7,826 nt of DNA from an uncultured Clostridia bacterium (GTDB lineage Bacteria > Bacillota > Clostridia > UBA1381). The position numbers and the translations under genes were made by a program. The notes under the pieces were generated by a model. The model ran no database searches. It saw only the letters and a list, made by a program, of their open reading frames with translations, and had not been told where the DNA came from. Location of the stretch: positions 1 through 7,826 of the forward strand of contig CAKSPN010000075.1 of NCBI GenBank assembly GCA_934481375.1, written 5' to 3'. Position 1 is the stretch's first letter, and the number at the start of each line of letters is the position of its first letter. Of the stretch, positions 1-6,461 are shown piece by piece.

Positions 1-690
1 GACGTCGACGGCGTTTATACCGCAGACCCGAGAATTGTAAAGGACGCATTCAAGCTTGACACAATTTCATACGACGAAATGCTCGAACTCGCTTCTCTGG
101 GAGCAAACGTTCTCCATAACAGAAGCGTTGAAATGGCAAAGAAATACAATGTAAAATTAGCGGTTAAATCCAGTCTGAACAATAACGAAGGAACATATGT
201 TGAGGAGGTAGAACAAGTGGAAAAGATGCTTGTCAGAGGTGTAACAAGAGATAATGACGTTGCAAGAATAGCTTTGTGCGGTGTTGAGGATACTCCGGGA
301 AAAGCGTTTACTGTATTCAGAATGCTGGCTGAAAAAGGCATAAACGTTGACCTTATCATTCAGTCGATAGGCGACGGAAAAACAAAGGATATAAGCTTTA
401 CCGTATCGGAGGGCGACCTTCAGCGTGTGCTTGACCTCCTTGAAGAAAGGAAGGATATTGTAAAGGCGCGCGAGATAAAGTCAACAACCGATATATCAAA
501 GGTTTCGATAGTCGGCGCAGGTATGGTAAACAATACGGGCGTGGCGGCAATGATGTTTGAAGCACTGTATGACGCTCATATAAATATCAATATGATTGCA
601 ACCTCCGAAATAAAGATTTCGGTGCTTGTAAGCAGTAAGGACGCCGAGGCGGCAGTCGTTGCGGTACACGATAAATTTTTCAGAAACTAA
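1..690 (+). CDS. lysC: Aspartokinase (aspartate kinase), C-terminal part, 5' truncated
   Basis: This enzyme phosphorylates L-aspartate with ATP, the first step to lysine, threonine, methionine and diaminopimelate. The reading frame is open from the first base, so the N-terminal part of the kinase domain (roughly 170 residues by family size) lies outside the window. The visible 229 residues begin in the nucleotide-binding part of the kinase (DVDGVYTADPRIV), followed by the family block around SYDEMLELASLGANVLHNRSV. Two ACT domains follow, at about residues 85-150 and 160-228. The second carries SEIKISVLV, which forms part of the lysine-binding feedback site in this family. The usual SHPGV near the start of ACT2 reads NNTGV here. 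An in-frame GTG at 217 with its own Shine-Dalgarno sequence may start a separate beta subunit. The gene ends at TAA 688-690, 57 bp before rlmB, with a hairpin in the gap. The lysC promoter and any lysine riboswitch are outside the window. Confidence 0.95.
   Translation, partial: DVDGVYTADPRIVKDAFKLDTISYDEMLELASLGANVLHNRSVEMAKKYNVKLAVKSSLNNNEGTYVEEVEQVEKMLVRGVTRDNDVARIALCGVEDTPGKAFTVFRMLAEKGINVDLIIQSIGDGKTKDISFTVSEGDLQRVLDLLEERKDIVKAREIKSTTDISKVSIVGAGMVNNTGVAAMMFEALYDAHININMIATSEIKISVLVSSKDAEAAVVAVHDKFFRN
203..219 (+). promoter_or_regulatory. Internal ribosome binding site and GTG start for a possible aspartokinase beta subunit
   Basis: AGGAGG (203-208) lies 8 nt before an in-frame GTG (217-219) inside lysC. 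Starting there would give a 157-residue protein that consists almost exactly of the two ACT domains. Bacillus LysC is known to make alpha and beta subunits from overlapping in-frame starts, with the beta start at the same domain boundary. The ATG at 226 is also in frame but sits too far from the Shine-Dalgarno sequence. The codons GAG GAG GTA encode Glu-Glu-Val, so chance is possible, but the spacing and placement are good. Confidence 0.6.
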
Positions 691-700
691 TAAATACATT

Positions 701-728
701 AACCACGAGGGCGAACCTTGTGGTTTTT
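701..728 (+). terminator. Weak intrinsic terminator or attenuator between lysC and rlmB
   Basis: AACCACGAGG (701-710) pairs with CCTTGTGGTT (716-725) through 10 bp, one of them a G-U pair, around a GCGAA loop. The 3' side runs into five Ts (724-728). The U-tract is short, so partial termination is more likely than full. The rlmB ribosome binding site starts only 8 nt later at 736. Confidence 0.5.
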
Positions 729-747
729 GTGGCATAAAGGAGCAGTA

Positions 748-1482
748 ATGGAAGATACGGTAATAGGCAGAAACCCGGTGCTTGAGGCAATAAAATCGGG
801 CAGACCCATAGATAAAATACTTATCAAAAAGGGTAAGTACGAAGGCTCAATGGTTCCTTTGATAAAAAAAGCAAAGGAAATGGGTATAATAATACAGGAA
901 ACGGACCGTGCAAAGCTTGACGCTTTGGCGGAGGGCGAAAATCATCAGGGCGTAATTGCATACGTGAGCGCACACAGCTATGTCAGCGTGGACGATATTT
1001 TAAAAAAAGCCGAGGATAAAGGCGAGGCGCCGTTTGTCATCATATGCGATAAAATAACCGATCCGCATAATCTGGGCGCAATAATCAGAACGGCAAACTG
1101 CGTGGGAGCGCACGGCGTTATAATTCCCAAGCGCAGCAGTGCCGGAATAAACAGCACCGTGGCAAAAACGTCCGCAGGAGCGGTGGAATATACGGGTGTT
1201 GCAAAGGTGACAAACATTGCGGATACCATAGACAAGCTAAAGAGAAAAGGCTTGTGGATAGCCGCCGCAGATATGGACGGCGAAAGTATGTACAAAACCG
1301 ATCTAAAAGGTGCGCTCGGCATTGTTGTCGGGAGCGAAGGCAGCGGCGTAAGCCGTCTGGTAAAGGAAAAGTGCGATTTTATTATAAGCATACCTATGTA
1401 CGGGGAGATAAATTCGCTCAACGCATCTGTTGCGGCAGGCGTTGTTATGTATGAGGCTGTAAGACAGCGCAATAACGGATAA
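748..1482 (+). CDS. rlmB: 23S rRNA (guanosine-2'-O-)-methyltransferase RlmB (SpoU/TrmH family)
   Basis: This is a SPOUT-fold enzyme that uses S-adenosylmethionine to methylate a ribose 2'-OH in 23S rRNA (G2251 in E. coli numbering). At 244 residues it has the usual family length. An N-terminal substrate-binding domain covers about residues 1-75 and includes GRNPVLEAI and ENHQGV. The catalytic domain follows with motif 1 DPHNLGAIIRTA (105-116, catalytic-type Asn108 and Arg114), motif 2 GSEGSGVS (195-202) and motif 3 SIPMYGEINSLNASVA (214-229), which form the knotted cofactor site. The start is ATG 748, because AAAGGAG (736-742) is 5 nt upstream; an upstream in-frame TTG at 718 lies inside the hairpin and is not credible. 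The next gene begins 15 nt after the stop. Related TrmH-family enzymes that modify other RNAs cannot be excluded, but the N-terminal domain favours RlmB. Confidence 0.9.
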   Translation: MEDTVIGRNPVLEAIKSGRPIDKILIKKGKYEGSMVPLIKKAKEMGIIIQETDRAKLDALAEGENHQGVIAYVSAHSYVSVDDILKKAEDKGEAPFVIICDKITDPHNLGAIIRTANCVGAHGVIIPKRSSAGINSTVAKTSAGAVEYTGVAKVTNIADTIDKLKRKGLWIAAADMDGESMYKTDLKGALGIVVGSEGSGVSRLVKEKCDFIISIPMYGEINSLNASVAAGVVMYEAVRQRNNG

Positions 1483-1497
1483 AGGAAGGTATACTAA

Positions 1498-1767
1498 ATG
1501 AAAGCGATTGTAACGGTAATCGGCGAAGATAAGACGGGAATTATAGCAAAGGTAAGCACTGCACTGTATGAAAATAACATAAACATTCAGGATATTTCCC
1601 AGACCATAATGCAGAATATGTTCACCATGATAATGCTTGTGGATTTCAGATCATCGGAAATATCCATACAGGGAATAACCGATAAGCTTGATGCGGTAGC
1701 AAAAGAAATGAATTTGTCAATCCATGTTCAGCGCGAGGAGATTTTCTCGTCAATGCACAGAATATAG
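1498..1767 (+). CDS. Stand-alone ACT-domain protein, UPF0237 family
   Basis: This small cytoplasmic protein of 89 residues is nearly all one ACT domain (beta-alpha-beta-beta-alpha-beta). It starts MKAIVTVIGEDKTGI, followed by the typical segment ENNINIQDISQ that lines ligand sites in ACT domains. The UPF0237 family is related to the N-terminal half of GcvR, but no ligand is firmly known. AGGAAGG (1483-1489) lies 8 nt before the ATG. The stop is only 12 nt before the UPF0210 gene. The same pair occurs in streptococci (SP_0238/SP_0239, from memory) and many clostridia, which suggests that the ACT protein senses a small molecule, perhaps an amino acid, for its partner. That role is inference. 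Confidence 0.88.
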   Translation: MKAIVTVIGEDKTGIIAKVSTALYENNINIQDISQTIMQNMFTMIMLVDFRSSEISIQGITDKLDAVAKEMNLSIHVQREEIFSSMHRI

Positions 1768-1779
1768 GGGGTAGGAAAA

Positions 1780-3147
1780 TTGATAAATCCATTTGAAATA
1801 ATCGAAACTATCGATATGATAGACAAGGAAAACCTTGATATACGAACGATAACAATGGGTATTTCCTTAAAAAGCTGTGCAGGCCCCGATATAGACGTTG
1901 TATGCGAAAAGGTTTACAATAAGATAGTTTCGTATGCAAAGGACCTTGTAAAAACGGGTGAGGATATAGAAAATCAGTTCGGCATACCGATTATAAACAA
2001 AAGAATATCGGTAACGCCCGTGGCAACGCTTGTTGACGCACTCGAAAATCCCACTAAGGAAAAGTGCGTAAAGCTTGCAAAAACACTTGACCGTGCGGCA
2101 AAGAAATGCGGCGTAAATTTCATCGGCGGATATACGGCGCTTGTTCATAAAGGATATACGAACGGCGAAAGAATACTTATAGACTCCATTCCCGAGGCGC
2201 TTGCGTCAACGGAGCTTGTATGCTCAAGCGTCAATGTCGGTACTACACGTGCCGGAATAAATATGGACGCCGTAAAGGAAATGGGCAAGATCGTAAAACG
2301 TGCCGCCGACCTTACAAAGGATACGCAGGGGTTTGCGTGCGCAAAGCTTGTTGTGTTCTGCAATGCGGTTGAGGACAATCCGTTTATGGCGGGCGCATTC
2401 TTGGGCGAGGGCGAAGGCGAATGTGTAATAAATGTCGGCGTTTCGGGTCCGGGTGTTGTAAAATGCGCACTTGAAAAGGTTAAGGGCAAGGATTTCGGCG
2501 TAGTAGCCGAAACCATCAAAAAGACAGCGTTTAAGATAACAAGAATGGGACAGCTTGTGGCGCAGGAGGCGTCAAAGCGGCTCGGAGTGCCTTTCGGCAT
2601 AGTCGATTTATCGCTTGCACCGACTCCGGCAGTCGGTGACAGCGTTGCATATATACTTGAGGAAATGGGACTGGAACAGTGCGGTACGCACGGCACAACC
2701 GCCGCATTGGCATTGCTTAACGATGCCGTTAAAAAGGGCGGAGTTATGGCGTCGGGATATGTAGGCGGATTGTCGGGAGCGTTTATTCCCGTAAGCGAAG
2801 ACGCCGGTATGATAGCGGCGGCAAAATCGGGTGCGCTTACGATAGAAAAGCTTGAGGCAATGACGTGCGTGTGCTCGGTCGGACTTGATATGATAGTTAT
2901 TCCGGGCGATACCCCGGCAGCGACCATATCGGCAATTATTGCCGACGAGGCGGCTATAGGAATGGTCAACACAAAAACGACAGCCGTAAGAATAATCCCT
3001 GCTCCCGATGCGAAAGAAGGCGATGTGGTGGAATTCGGCGGACTTTTGGGAACAGGCCCCGTAATGCCTGTAAAGAACTATTCAAGCGAAGAATTTATAA
3101 ACAGGGGCGGCAGAATACCGGCACCTCTGCAGAGCCTGAAAAACTGA
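1780..3147 (+). CDS. UPF0210 (DUF711) protein, PFL-like fold, function unknown
   Basis: This is a 455-residue cytoplasmic protein of full family length (about 450). Recognisable family blocks are RTITMGISL (22-30), KRISVTPVA (74-82), FIGGYTALVHKG (114-125), CSSVNVGTTRAGINMDAV (148-165), GVSGPGVV (220-227), QEASKRLGVPFGIVDLSLAPTPAVGDSV (262-289), MTCVCSVGLDM (361-371) and the end RIPAPLQSLKN. Known structures of this family resemble pyruvate formate-lyase, but no C-terminal glycyl-radical motif is present, so PFL activity should not be assumed. The CxC pair (Cys363, Cys365) is the most catalytic-looking feature. The start is TTG 1780 after the G-rich sequence at 1766-1776, chosen because MINPFEI..TI matches the family N-terminus; the next in-frame ATG (residue 13) would cut conserved sequence. 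It is probably translated together with the ACT gene 12 nt upstream. Confidence 0.9.
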   Translation: MINPFEIIETIDMIDKENLDIRTITMGISLKSCAGPDIDVVCEKVYNKIVSYAKDLVKTGEDIENQFGIPIINKRISVTPVATLVDALENPTKEKCVKLAKTLDRAAKKCGVNFIGGYTALVHKGYTNGERILIDSIPEALASTELVCSSVNVGTTRAGINMDAVKEMGKIVKRAADLTKDTQGFACAKLVVFCNAVEDNPFMAGAFLGEGEGECVINVGVSGPGVVKCALEKVKGKDFGVVAETIKKTAFKITRMGQLVAQEASKRLGVPFGIVDLSLAPTPAVGDSVAYILEEMGLEQCGTHGTTAALALLNDAVKKGGVMASGYVGGLSGAFIPVSEDAGMIAAAKSGALTIEKLEAMTCVCSVGLDMIVIPGDTPAATISAIIADEAAIGMVNTKTTAVRIIPAPDAKEGDVVEFGGLLGTGPVMPVKNYSSEEFINRGGRIPAPLQSLKN

Positions 3148-3173
3148 CGGCTTTTTGAAAGGAGTAATGTAAA

Positions 3174-4397
3174 ATGAGTAACAAGGTTATACCGGTAACC
3201 CTTTTGACGGGTTATCTCGGCGCAGGAAAAACAACGCTTTTGAATTATATTCTTGCAAACCAGGAGGGATATAAGGTAGCGGTAATAGTAAACGATATAG
3301 GCGAGGTCAACATAGACGCATCGCTTATCCAGAACGGCGGCGTGGTAGCCGAGCAGGACGACAGCCTTGTACCGCTTACAAACGGCTGTATCTGCTGTAC
3401 GCTTAAAGTAGACCTTATGAAGCAGATAGTAGAACTTGCGCAGAGCGGCAAGTTTGATTATATTCTTATCGAGGCGAGCGGAATATGCGAGCCAATGCCG
3501 ATTGTGCAGACAATCACCATGCTCGACGGCTCATCGCCCGAACTTCCGAAGGTTTGCCGTCTTGACTGCGTAATTACCGTTGTTGATGCGTGCAGATTGG
3601 TAGACGAGTTTGCCGGCGGCGATAAACTTCTCGAAAAAAATCTTGACGAGGAGGATATTGAAAATCTTCTCATTCAGCAGATAGAATTTTGTACAAAGAT
3701 AATCATAAACAAGGTCGACGAGGTTTCGGAGGAGGAACTTAATAAGGTAAAAGCCGTTATAAAGACACTTCAGCCGAAAGCAAAGATTATCGAAACGAAT
3801 TACGCAAAGGTAAAAATGAGCGATGTGCTTGATACAAAGGAATTTGACTTTGATAAAGCCATTTCCTCAGCAGGCTGGATACAGGAGTTTGAAAAAGAGG
3901 AAGAAGATGATGATCATGATGAGGAACATCACCATCATCACGATCACGAACACGAGCATCATCATGAACATCACCACCACCATCATCATGACCATGAGCA
4001 TAATGAGGAGGAGGGCGAAGCAGAGGAGTACGGCATAAGCTCGTTTGTGTATTTCAGAAAACAGCCGTTTATTATGGATAAGCTTGAAAAATGGCTTGAC
4101 AGCTTCCCGAAAGAGATTATCCGTTGTAAGGGTATAGTCTGGGCGCAGGACGATAACAAAATGTCGTATGTGCTTGAACAGGCGGGCAAGCAGATACAGA
4201 TGTACGAAAACGGCAGATGGTATGCGTCCGCAACGCCGAAACAGCTCAAAGAGTTTATGAAACAAAATCCCGATTTAATGAAGGATTGGGATCCCGTTGC
4301 AGGCGACAGAATGATAAAGCTTGTGTTTATCGGAAAAAATATGGACAGGCATAAGATAAGCGAAAGCCTGGACGAGTGCCTCGGCGAAATGAGATAA
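3174..4397 (+). CDS. G3E-family GTPase (COG0523, CobW/P47K type) with His-rich metal-binding insert
   Basis: A 407-residue metallochaperone-type GTPase. Motifs in order are Walker A GYLGAGKTT (13-21), the family metal motif CICC (72-75), IEASG (99-103, Walker B equivalent), NKVD (179-182) and a CobW C-terminal domain from about residue 287 to the end. Residues 248-276 contain 20 histidines among Asp/Glu, flanked by acidic runs; this linker should bind Zn, Ni or Co. Relatives deliver or allocate zinc (YeiR, YjiA, ZNG1) or cobalt (CobW), and the metal served here cannot be read from sequence. AAAGGAG (3158-3164) is 9 nt before the ATG. It lies 26 nt after the UPF0210 gene with no promoter or clear Zur box seen, so it is probably the last gene of the operon. 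A bidirectional terminator follows. Confidence 0.92.
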   Translation: MSNKVIPVTLLTGYLGAGKTTLLNYILANQEGYKVAVIVNDIGEVNIDASLIQNGGVVAEQDDSLVPLTNGCICCTLKVDLMKQIVELAQSGKFDYILIEASGICEPMPIVQTITMLDGSSPELPKVCRLDCVITVVDACRLVDEFAGGDKLLEKNLDEEDIENLLIQQIEFCTKIIINKVDEVSEEELNKVKAVIKTLQPKAKIIETNYAKVKMSDVLDTKEFDFDKAISSAGWIQEFEKEEEDDDHDEEHHHHHDHEHEHHHEHHHHHHHDHEHNEEEGEAEEYGISSFVYFRKQPFIMDKLEKWLDSFPKEIIRCKGIVWAQDDNKMSYVLEQAGKQIQMYENGRWYASATPKQLKEFMKQNPDLMKDWDPVAGDRMIKLVFIGKNMDRHKISESLDECLGEMR

Positions 4398-4418
4398 AAT
4401 CGATACATTATATGAAGG

Positions 4419-4446
4419 TATGGGACGATGCCCTCATCGTCCCATA
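4419..4446. repeat. Perfect 12-bp palindrome (hairpin) after the CobW-like gene
   Basis: TATGGGACGATG (4419-4430) and CATCGTCCCATA (4435-4446) are exact reverse complements around a CCCT loop. No U-tract follows on either strand, so it is not a terminator by itself. The true terminator begins 3 nt later. It may be a transcript-end stabiliser or a copy of a dispersed intergenic palindrome. Confidence 0.8.
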
Positions 4447-4448
4447 AT

Positions 4449-4490
4449 AAAAAATCGGTGCAAGCCATAAGGCTTTGCACCGATTTTTTT
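4449..4490. terminator. Bidirectional intrinsic terminator between convergent genes
   Basis: The arms at 4449-4466 and 4471-4490 pair around ATAA, with core GGTGCAAGCC against GGCTTTGCACC and one bulged T. Seven Ts end the + strand copy (4484-4490), and six As at 4449-4454 give a U-tract on the - strand. It can therefore stop both the CobW-operon transcript and the opposing transcript of the cysteine-rich gene. Confidence 0.9.
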
Positions 4491-4495
4491 AATCA

Positions 4496-5416
4496 TTACT
4501 GACAGCCGCAGTCATTTATCGGAGAAACCTTTGCTCCGGCGGTCGGGTCGGGATTTTTGCAGTCCACGAAATCGCTCTTTTCCGGCGGGAAGAACTCATC
4601 TACCGGGAACTGAATACGCTCGAACAAATCGCAGGGATTGTCATCCGTTGCGCCGACACACTCTTTCTGCGGTATGCAGAAATCGTATGACGGAATTAAG
4701 AGCTGAACGTGGCGTTCAAGCTTGATGATGGAGAATATACCTATCGAAACGAATACACGCTTTGCTTCGCCGCCCACAACGAGTGCGTCATCGAAAATGC
4801 GTGCAACCGATTCGGGAACGGAGGCAAGGTCAAAATCATCATCACAGCAGCATGACTTTTTGTCACGTGCGTCAACAAGCTTTGCACCGAGTGTTATCGG
4901 GTCAACAACCTCTACCACAGCGTGCGGCATATTTGTTTTTCTCCAAAGCTGAGGATCGAATGCATCCTCCTTGTACTTGGATGCGAAAACCTTTGCCGTC
5001 CCCTCCGAACCAAAGAGAATTACCTTTTTGTCGAAGGTTGCAAGACCCTCAACCTCTGTCGGTCTGCCGACGCCCGTAAATGCGGCGAGCGTAACCTTGA
5101 AGAAGTATTTGAGGTCTACCGAGTAGAAACCACGGTTAAACGGAACAGGCTCGATGTCCGAGAATACCCATATAATCTCCGCCTTTGTGCATTTTACGTT
5201 TATTGAACGGTCGATAACCTCCTGACCGCAGGCAGTGAGGTATACTCTGATGTTTTCTAAGCAGTCTTTATCACGGCAGCTGTCGTAAATTTTATCTGTA
5301 TGTATGCATACAGCTTCACGGAAGTTAGTGTTGTTCGAGCAGCAGCTTGAGTTGTTGCCGCTTGCTGTTTCCACACAGCATTCGTCCGAACGGTTGTTAT
5401 ATCTGTAATCACTCAT
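4496..5416 (-). CDS. Cysteine-rich clostridial protein of unknown function, possible spore coat component
   Basis: A 306-residue protein with 18 cysteines (about 6%), including CC pairs at 13-14 and 25-26, a CCC at 189-191 and a terminal CGC. There is no signal peptide or membrane segment. The conserved-looking core includes VCIHTDKIYDSCRDKDC (36-52), IEPVPFNRGFYSVDLKYFF (88-106), FDKKVILFGSEG (128-139) and VQLLIPSYDFCIPQKEC (237-253). I recognise the family as a widespread clostridial hypothetical protein, and possibly related to the C. difficile coat protein CotA, but cannot confirm that. The start is ATG 5416, because AAAGGAG (5426-5432) is 9 nt upstream; the open frame extends to 5494, but that would run through the putative promoter. 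A sigma-K-like promoter lies at 5458-5486. It follows spoIID by 78 bp with no clear terminator, so readthrough is also possible. Late mother-cell expression and a crosslinked coat role are inference. Confidence 0.85.
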   Translation of the reverse strand: MSDYRYNNRSDECCVETASGNNSSCCSNNTNFREAVCIHTDKIYDSCRDKDCLENIRVYLTACGQEVIDRSINVKCTKAEIIWVFSDIEPVPFNRGFYSVDLKYFFKVTLAAFTGVGRPTEVEGLATFDKKVILFGSEGTAKVFASKYKEDAFDPQLWRKTNMPHAVVEVVDPITLGAKLVDARDKKSCCCDDDFDLASVPESVARIFDDALVVGGEAKRVFVSIGIFSIIKLERHVQLLIPSYDFCIPQKECVGATDDNPCDLFERIQFPVDEFFPPEKSDFVDCKNPDPTAGAKVSPINDCGCQ

Positions 5417-5457
5417 ATAAAAAAACTCCTTTCTTGATTTGGGCTTTACCCATACCG

Positions 5458-5486
5458 TATAATATGCGGAGCAATGCGCATATGTG
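5458..5486 (-). promoter_or_regulatory. Putative sigma-K promoter of the cysteine-rich gene
   Basis: On the - strand CACA (5483-5486) is followed after exactly 16 nt by CATATTATA (5458-5466). This fits the Bacillus sigma-K consensus (mACm, 16 bp, CATAnnnTA). Transcription would begin near 5451, giving a leader of about 35 nt that contains the AAAGGAG site. The match is good, but the consensus is short. Confidence 0.5.
5462..5483. repeat. Inverted repeat in the sigma-K promoter spacer
   Basis: ATATGCG (5462-5468) and CGCATAT (5477-5483) form a perfect 7-bp dyad with an 8-nt spacer. It fills the gap between the promoter elements and touches both. It has no U-tract, so it is not a spoIID terminator. 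It could be an operator, but A+T-rich promoter elements at its edges make chance symmetry possible. Confidence 0.45.
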
Positions 5487-5494
5487 AACGGCAA

Positions 5495-6445
5495 TTATTT
5501 TGAATTTTCTATTTTTACTCCCGTGTAGTAATGCTTTAAAATATCCTTGTAGCTTTTGCCGTGCGCCGCCATATAATTTGCACCGTATTGGCTCATACCG
5601 ACATTGTGACCGTAGCCCTTTACGGCGAATTTTACGCTGTTGTCCGAAACGCTTATTTCGGCATTTGTTGAGCGGAGCTTGTAGAAGGTGCGCAGTTGAG
5701 TGCCTTTTATTTCCGCACCGCCTATTTTAATCGTTTTTATTGCGCCGGATTTTGTGCGTGAAATATCGCTGAACAGCTTTTTGTCCCAGTTTACGTTTTC
5801 TATGTTTTCCTCCGCAATCCGTTTAAAATCATCTGTGCTGATTGTTTCCTCGCTTGTGTAGTGCGGAGCAAGCTCATCGCCCTTGCTTTTTACGCTTTTA
5901 AGATACGGAACTTCTTTGCCCCATACGTTTTCGGCATTTTCGGTAAGCCCGGAGGAGGTGGAAAAGAACACTGCCGATATAGGCTGACCTTTGTAGGTCA
6001 CAATTTCACTTTGTGTGTCCCTGACGGCGTCGGCAACCTTATCCCAAAGCTCTGCGGAGCGGTTGGCTTTGAAATCCTCCTCGGATACAAAAGCCTGGCA
6101 GTGCGCAGAGTCGGTGCAGATGTCCGCACCCTTGTGCGCCTCGTCCTTGCCCGAGCGAATGTGCGATATAAGATAAGTCCTTGCCGCAACAGCCTGCGCC
6201 TTTAATGCTTCACATTCAAATTCCGCTGGCATTTCAGCGGCAACAACCCCCGTCAGATACGCCGACTTGTCCATTTCGGCAACGGTGTCGGACGAGGGTA
6301 TGTATACCTTGACCTGCTCCGCTGTTTCGGGAGCGTTAAACGGTTTGGAATTGTCGATGCTTTTGTCCATAATCATAACAATGGTGAGCGGAATAAAAAC
6401 GGTTATAAATATAACCGCAATAACAATCAAAATAAAACGTTTCAT
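5495..6445 (-). CDS. spoIID: Stage II sporulation protein D (SpoIID), peptidoglycan lytic transglycosylase
   Basis: SpoIID acts with SpoIIM and SpoIIP in the mother-cell membrane and thins septal peptidoglycan during engulfment. The 316-residue protein has one N-terminal membrane anchor (about 3-26) and then an extracytoplasmic SpoIID/LytB domain. EMPAEFECEALKAQAVAART (71-90) holds the likely catalytic Glu71. His104, Cys110, His115 and Cys116 (H-x5-C-x4-HC) have the spacing I recall for the zinc site in clostridial SpoIID structures. Other conserved blocks are FFSTSSGLTENAENVWG and the C-terminal KGYGHNVGMSQYGANYMA. The start is ATG 6445 with GGAGG (6452-6456) 6 nt upstream, rather than the upstream in-frame ATG at 6466, which lies within the putative sigma-E promoter. 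No spoIIQ or murA neighbour is present, so a SpoIID paralogue cannot be excluded. Confidence 0.93.
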   Translation of the reverse strand: MKRFILIVIAVIFITVFIPLTIVMIMDKSIDNSKPFNAPETAEQVKVYIPSSDTVAEMDKSAYLTGVVAAEMPAEFECEALKAQAVAARTYLISHIRSGKDEAHKGADICTDSAHCQAFVSEEDFKANRSAELWDKVADAVRDTQSEIVTYKGQPISAVFFSTSSGLTENAENVWGKEVPYLKSVKSKGDELAPHYTSEETISTDDFKRIAEENIENVNWDKKLFSDISRTKSGAIKTIKIGGAEIKGTQLRTFYKLRSTNAEISVSDNSVKFAVKGYGHNVGMSQYGANYMAAHGKSYKDILKHYYTGVKIENSK

Positions 6446-6461
6446 ATAATCCCTCCGCTTA

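Noticed and set aside
978..1472. Open frame of 164 codons on the - strand opposite rlmB
   Set aside because: It is antisense to a clear RlmB with all catalytic motifs, and its composition is that of a shadow frame with no recognisable domain or ribosome binding site.
2145..2972. Open frame of 275 codons on the - strand opposite the UPF0210 gene
   Set aside because: The + strand gene is full length and conserved; the antisense product is Ser/Pro/Ala-rich without motifs, a common artefact of this codon usage.
1780..3147. UPF0210 as a true glycyl-radical enzyme
   Set aside because: No C-terminal glycyl-radical motif is present and no activating enzyme is adjacent. The PFL likeness is in the fold only.
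3133..3155. Terminator between the UPF0210 and CobW-like genes
   Set aside because: Only AGCC/GGCT can pair (4 bp, 12-nt loop) before the Ts, too weak to call.
3915..4001. Possible microsatellite or short repeat array
   Set aside because: CAT and CAC are mixed with GAT, GAA and GAG codons in frame, as expected of a selected His-rich protein segment, not of a CRISPR or simple repeat.
3867..4265. Met/Val-rich membrane-like frame on the - strand across the His-rich region
   Set aside because: The apparent hydrophobic run is just the complement of the CAT/CAC codons of the histidine tract.
5417..5494. N-terminal extension of the cysteine-rich protein to 5494
   Set aside because: The extension runs through the putative promoter, and the ATG at 5416 has a well-spaced AAAGGAG.
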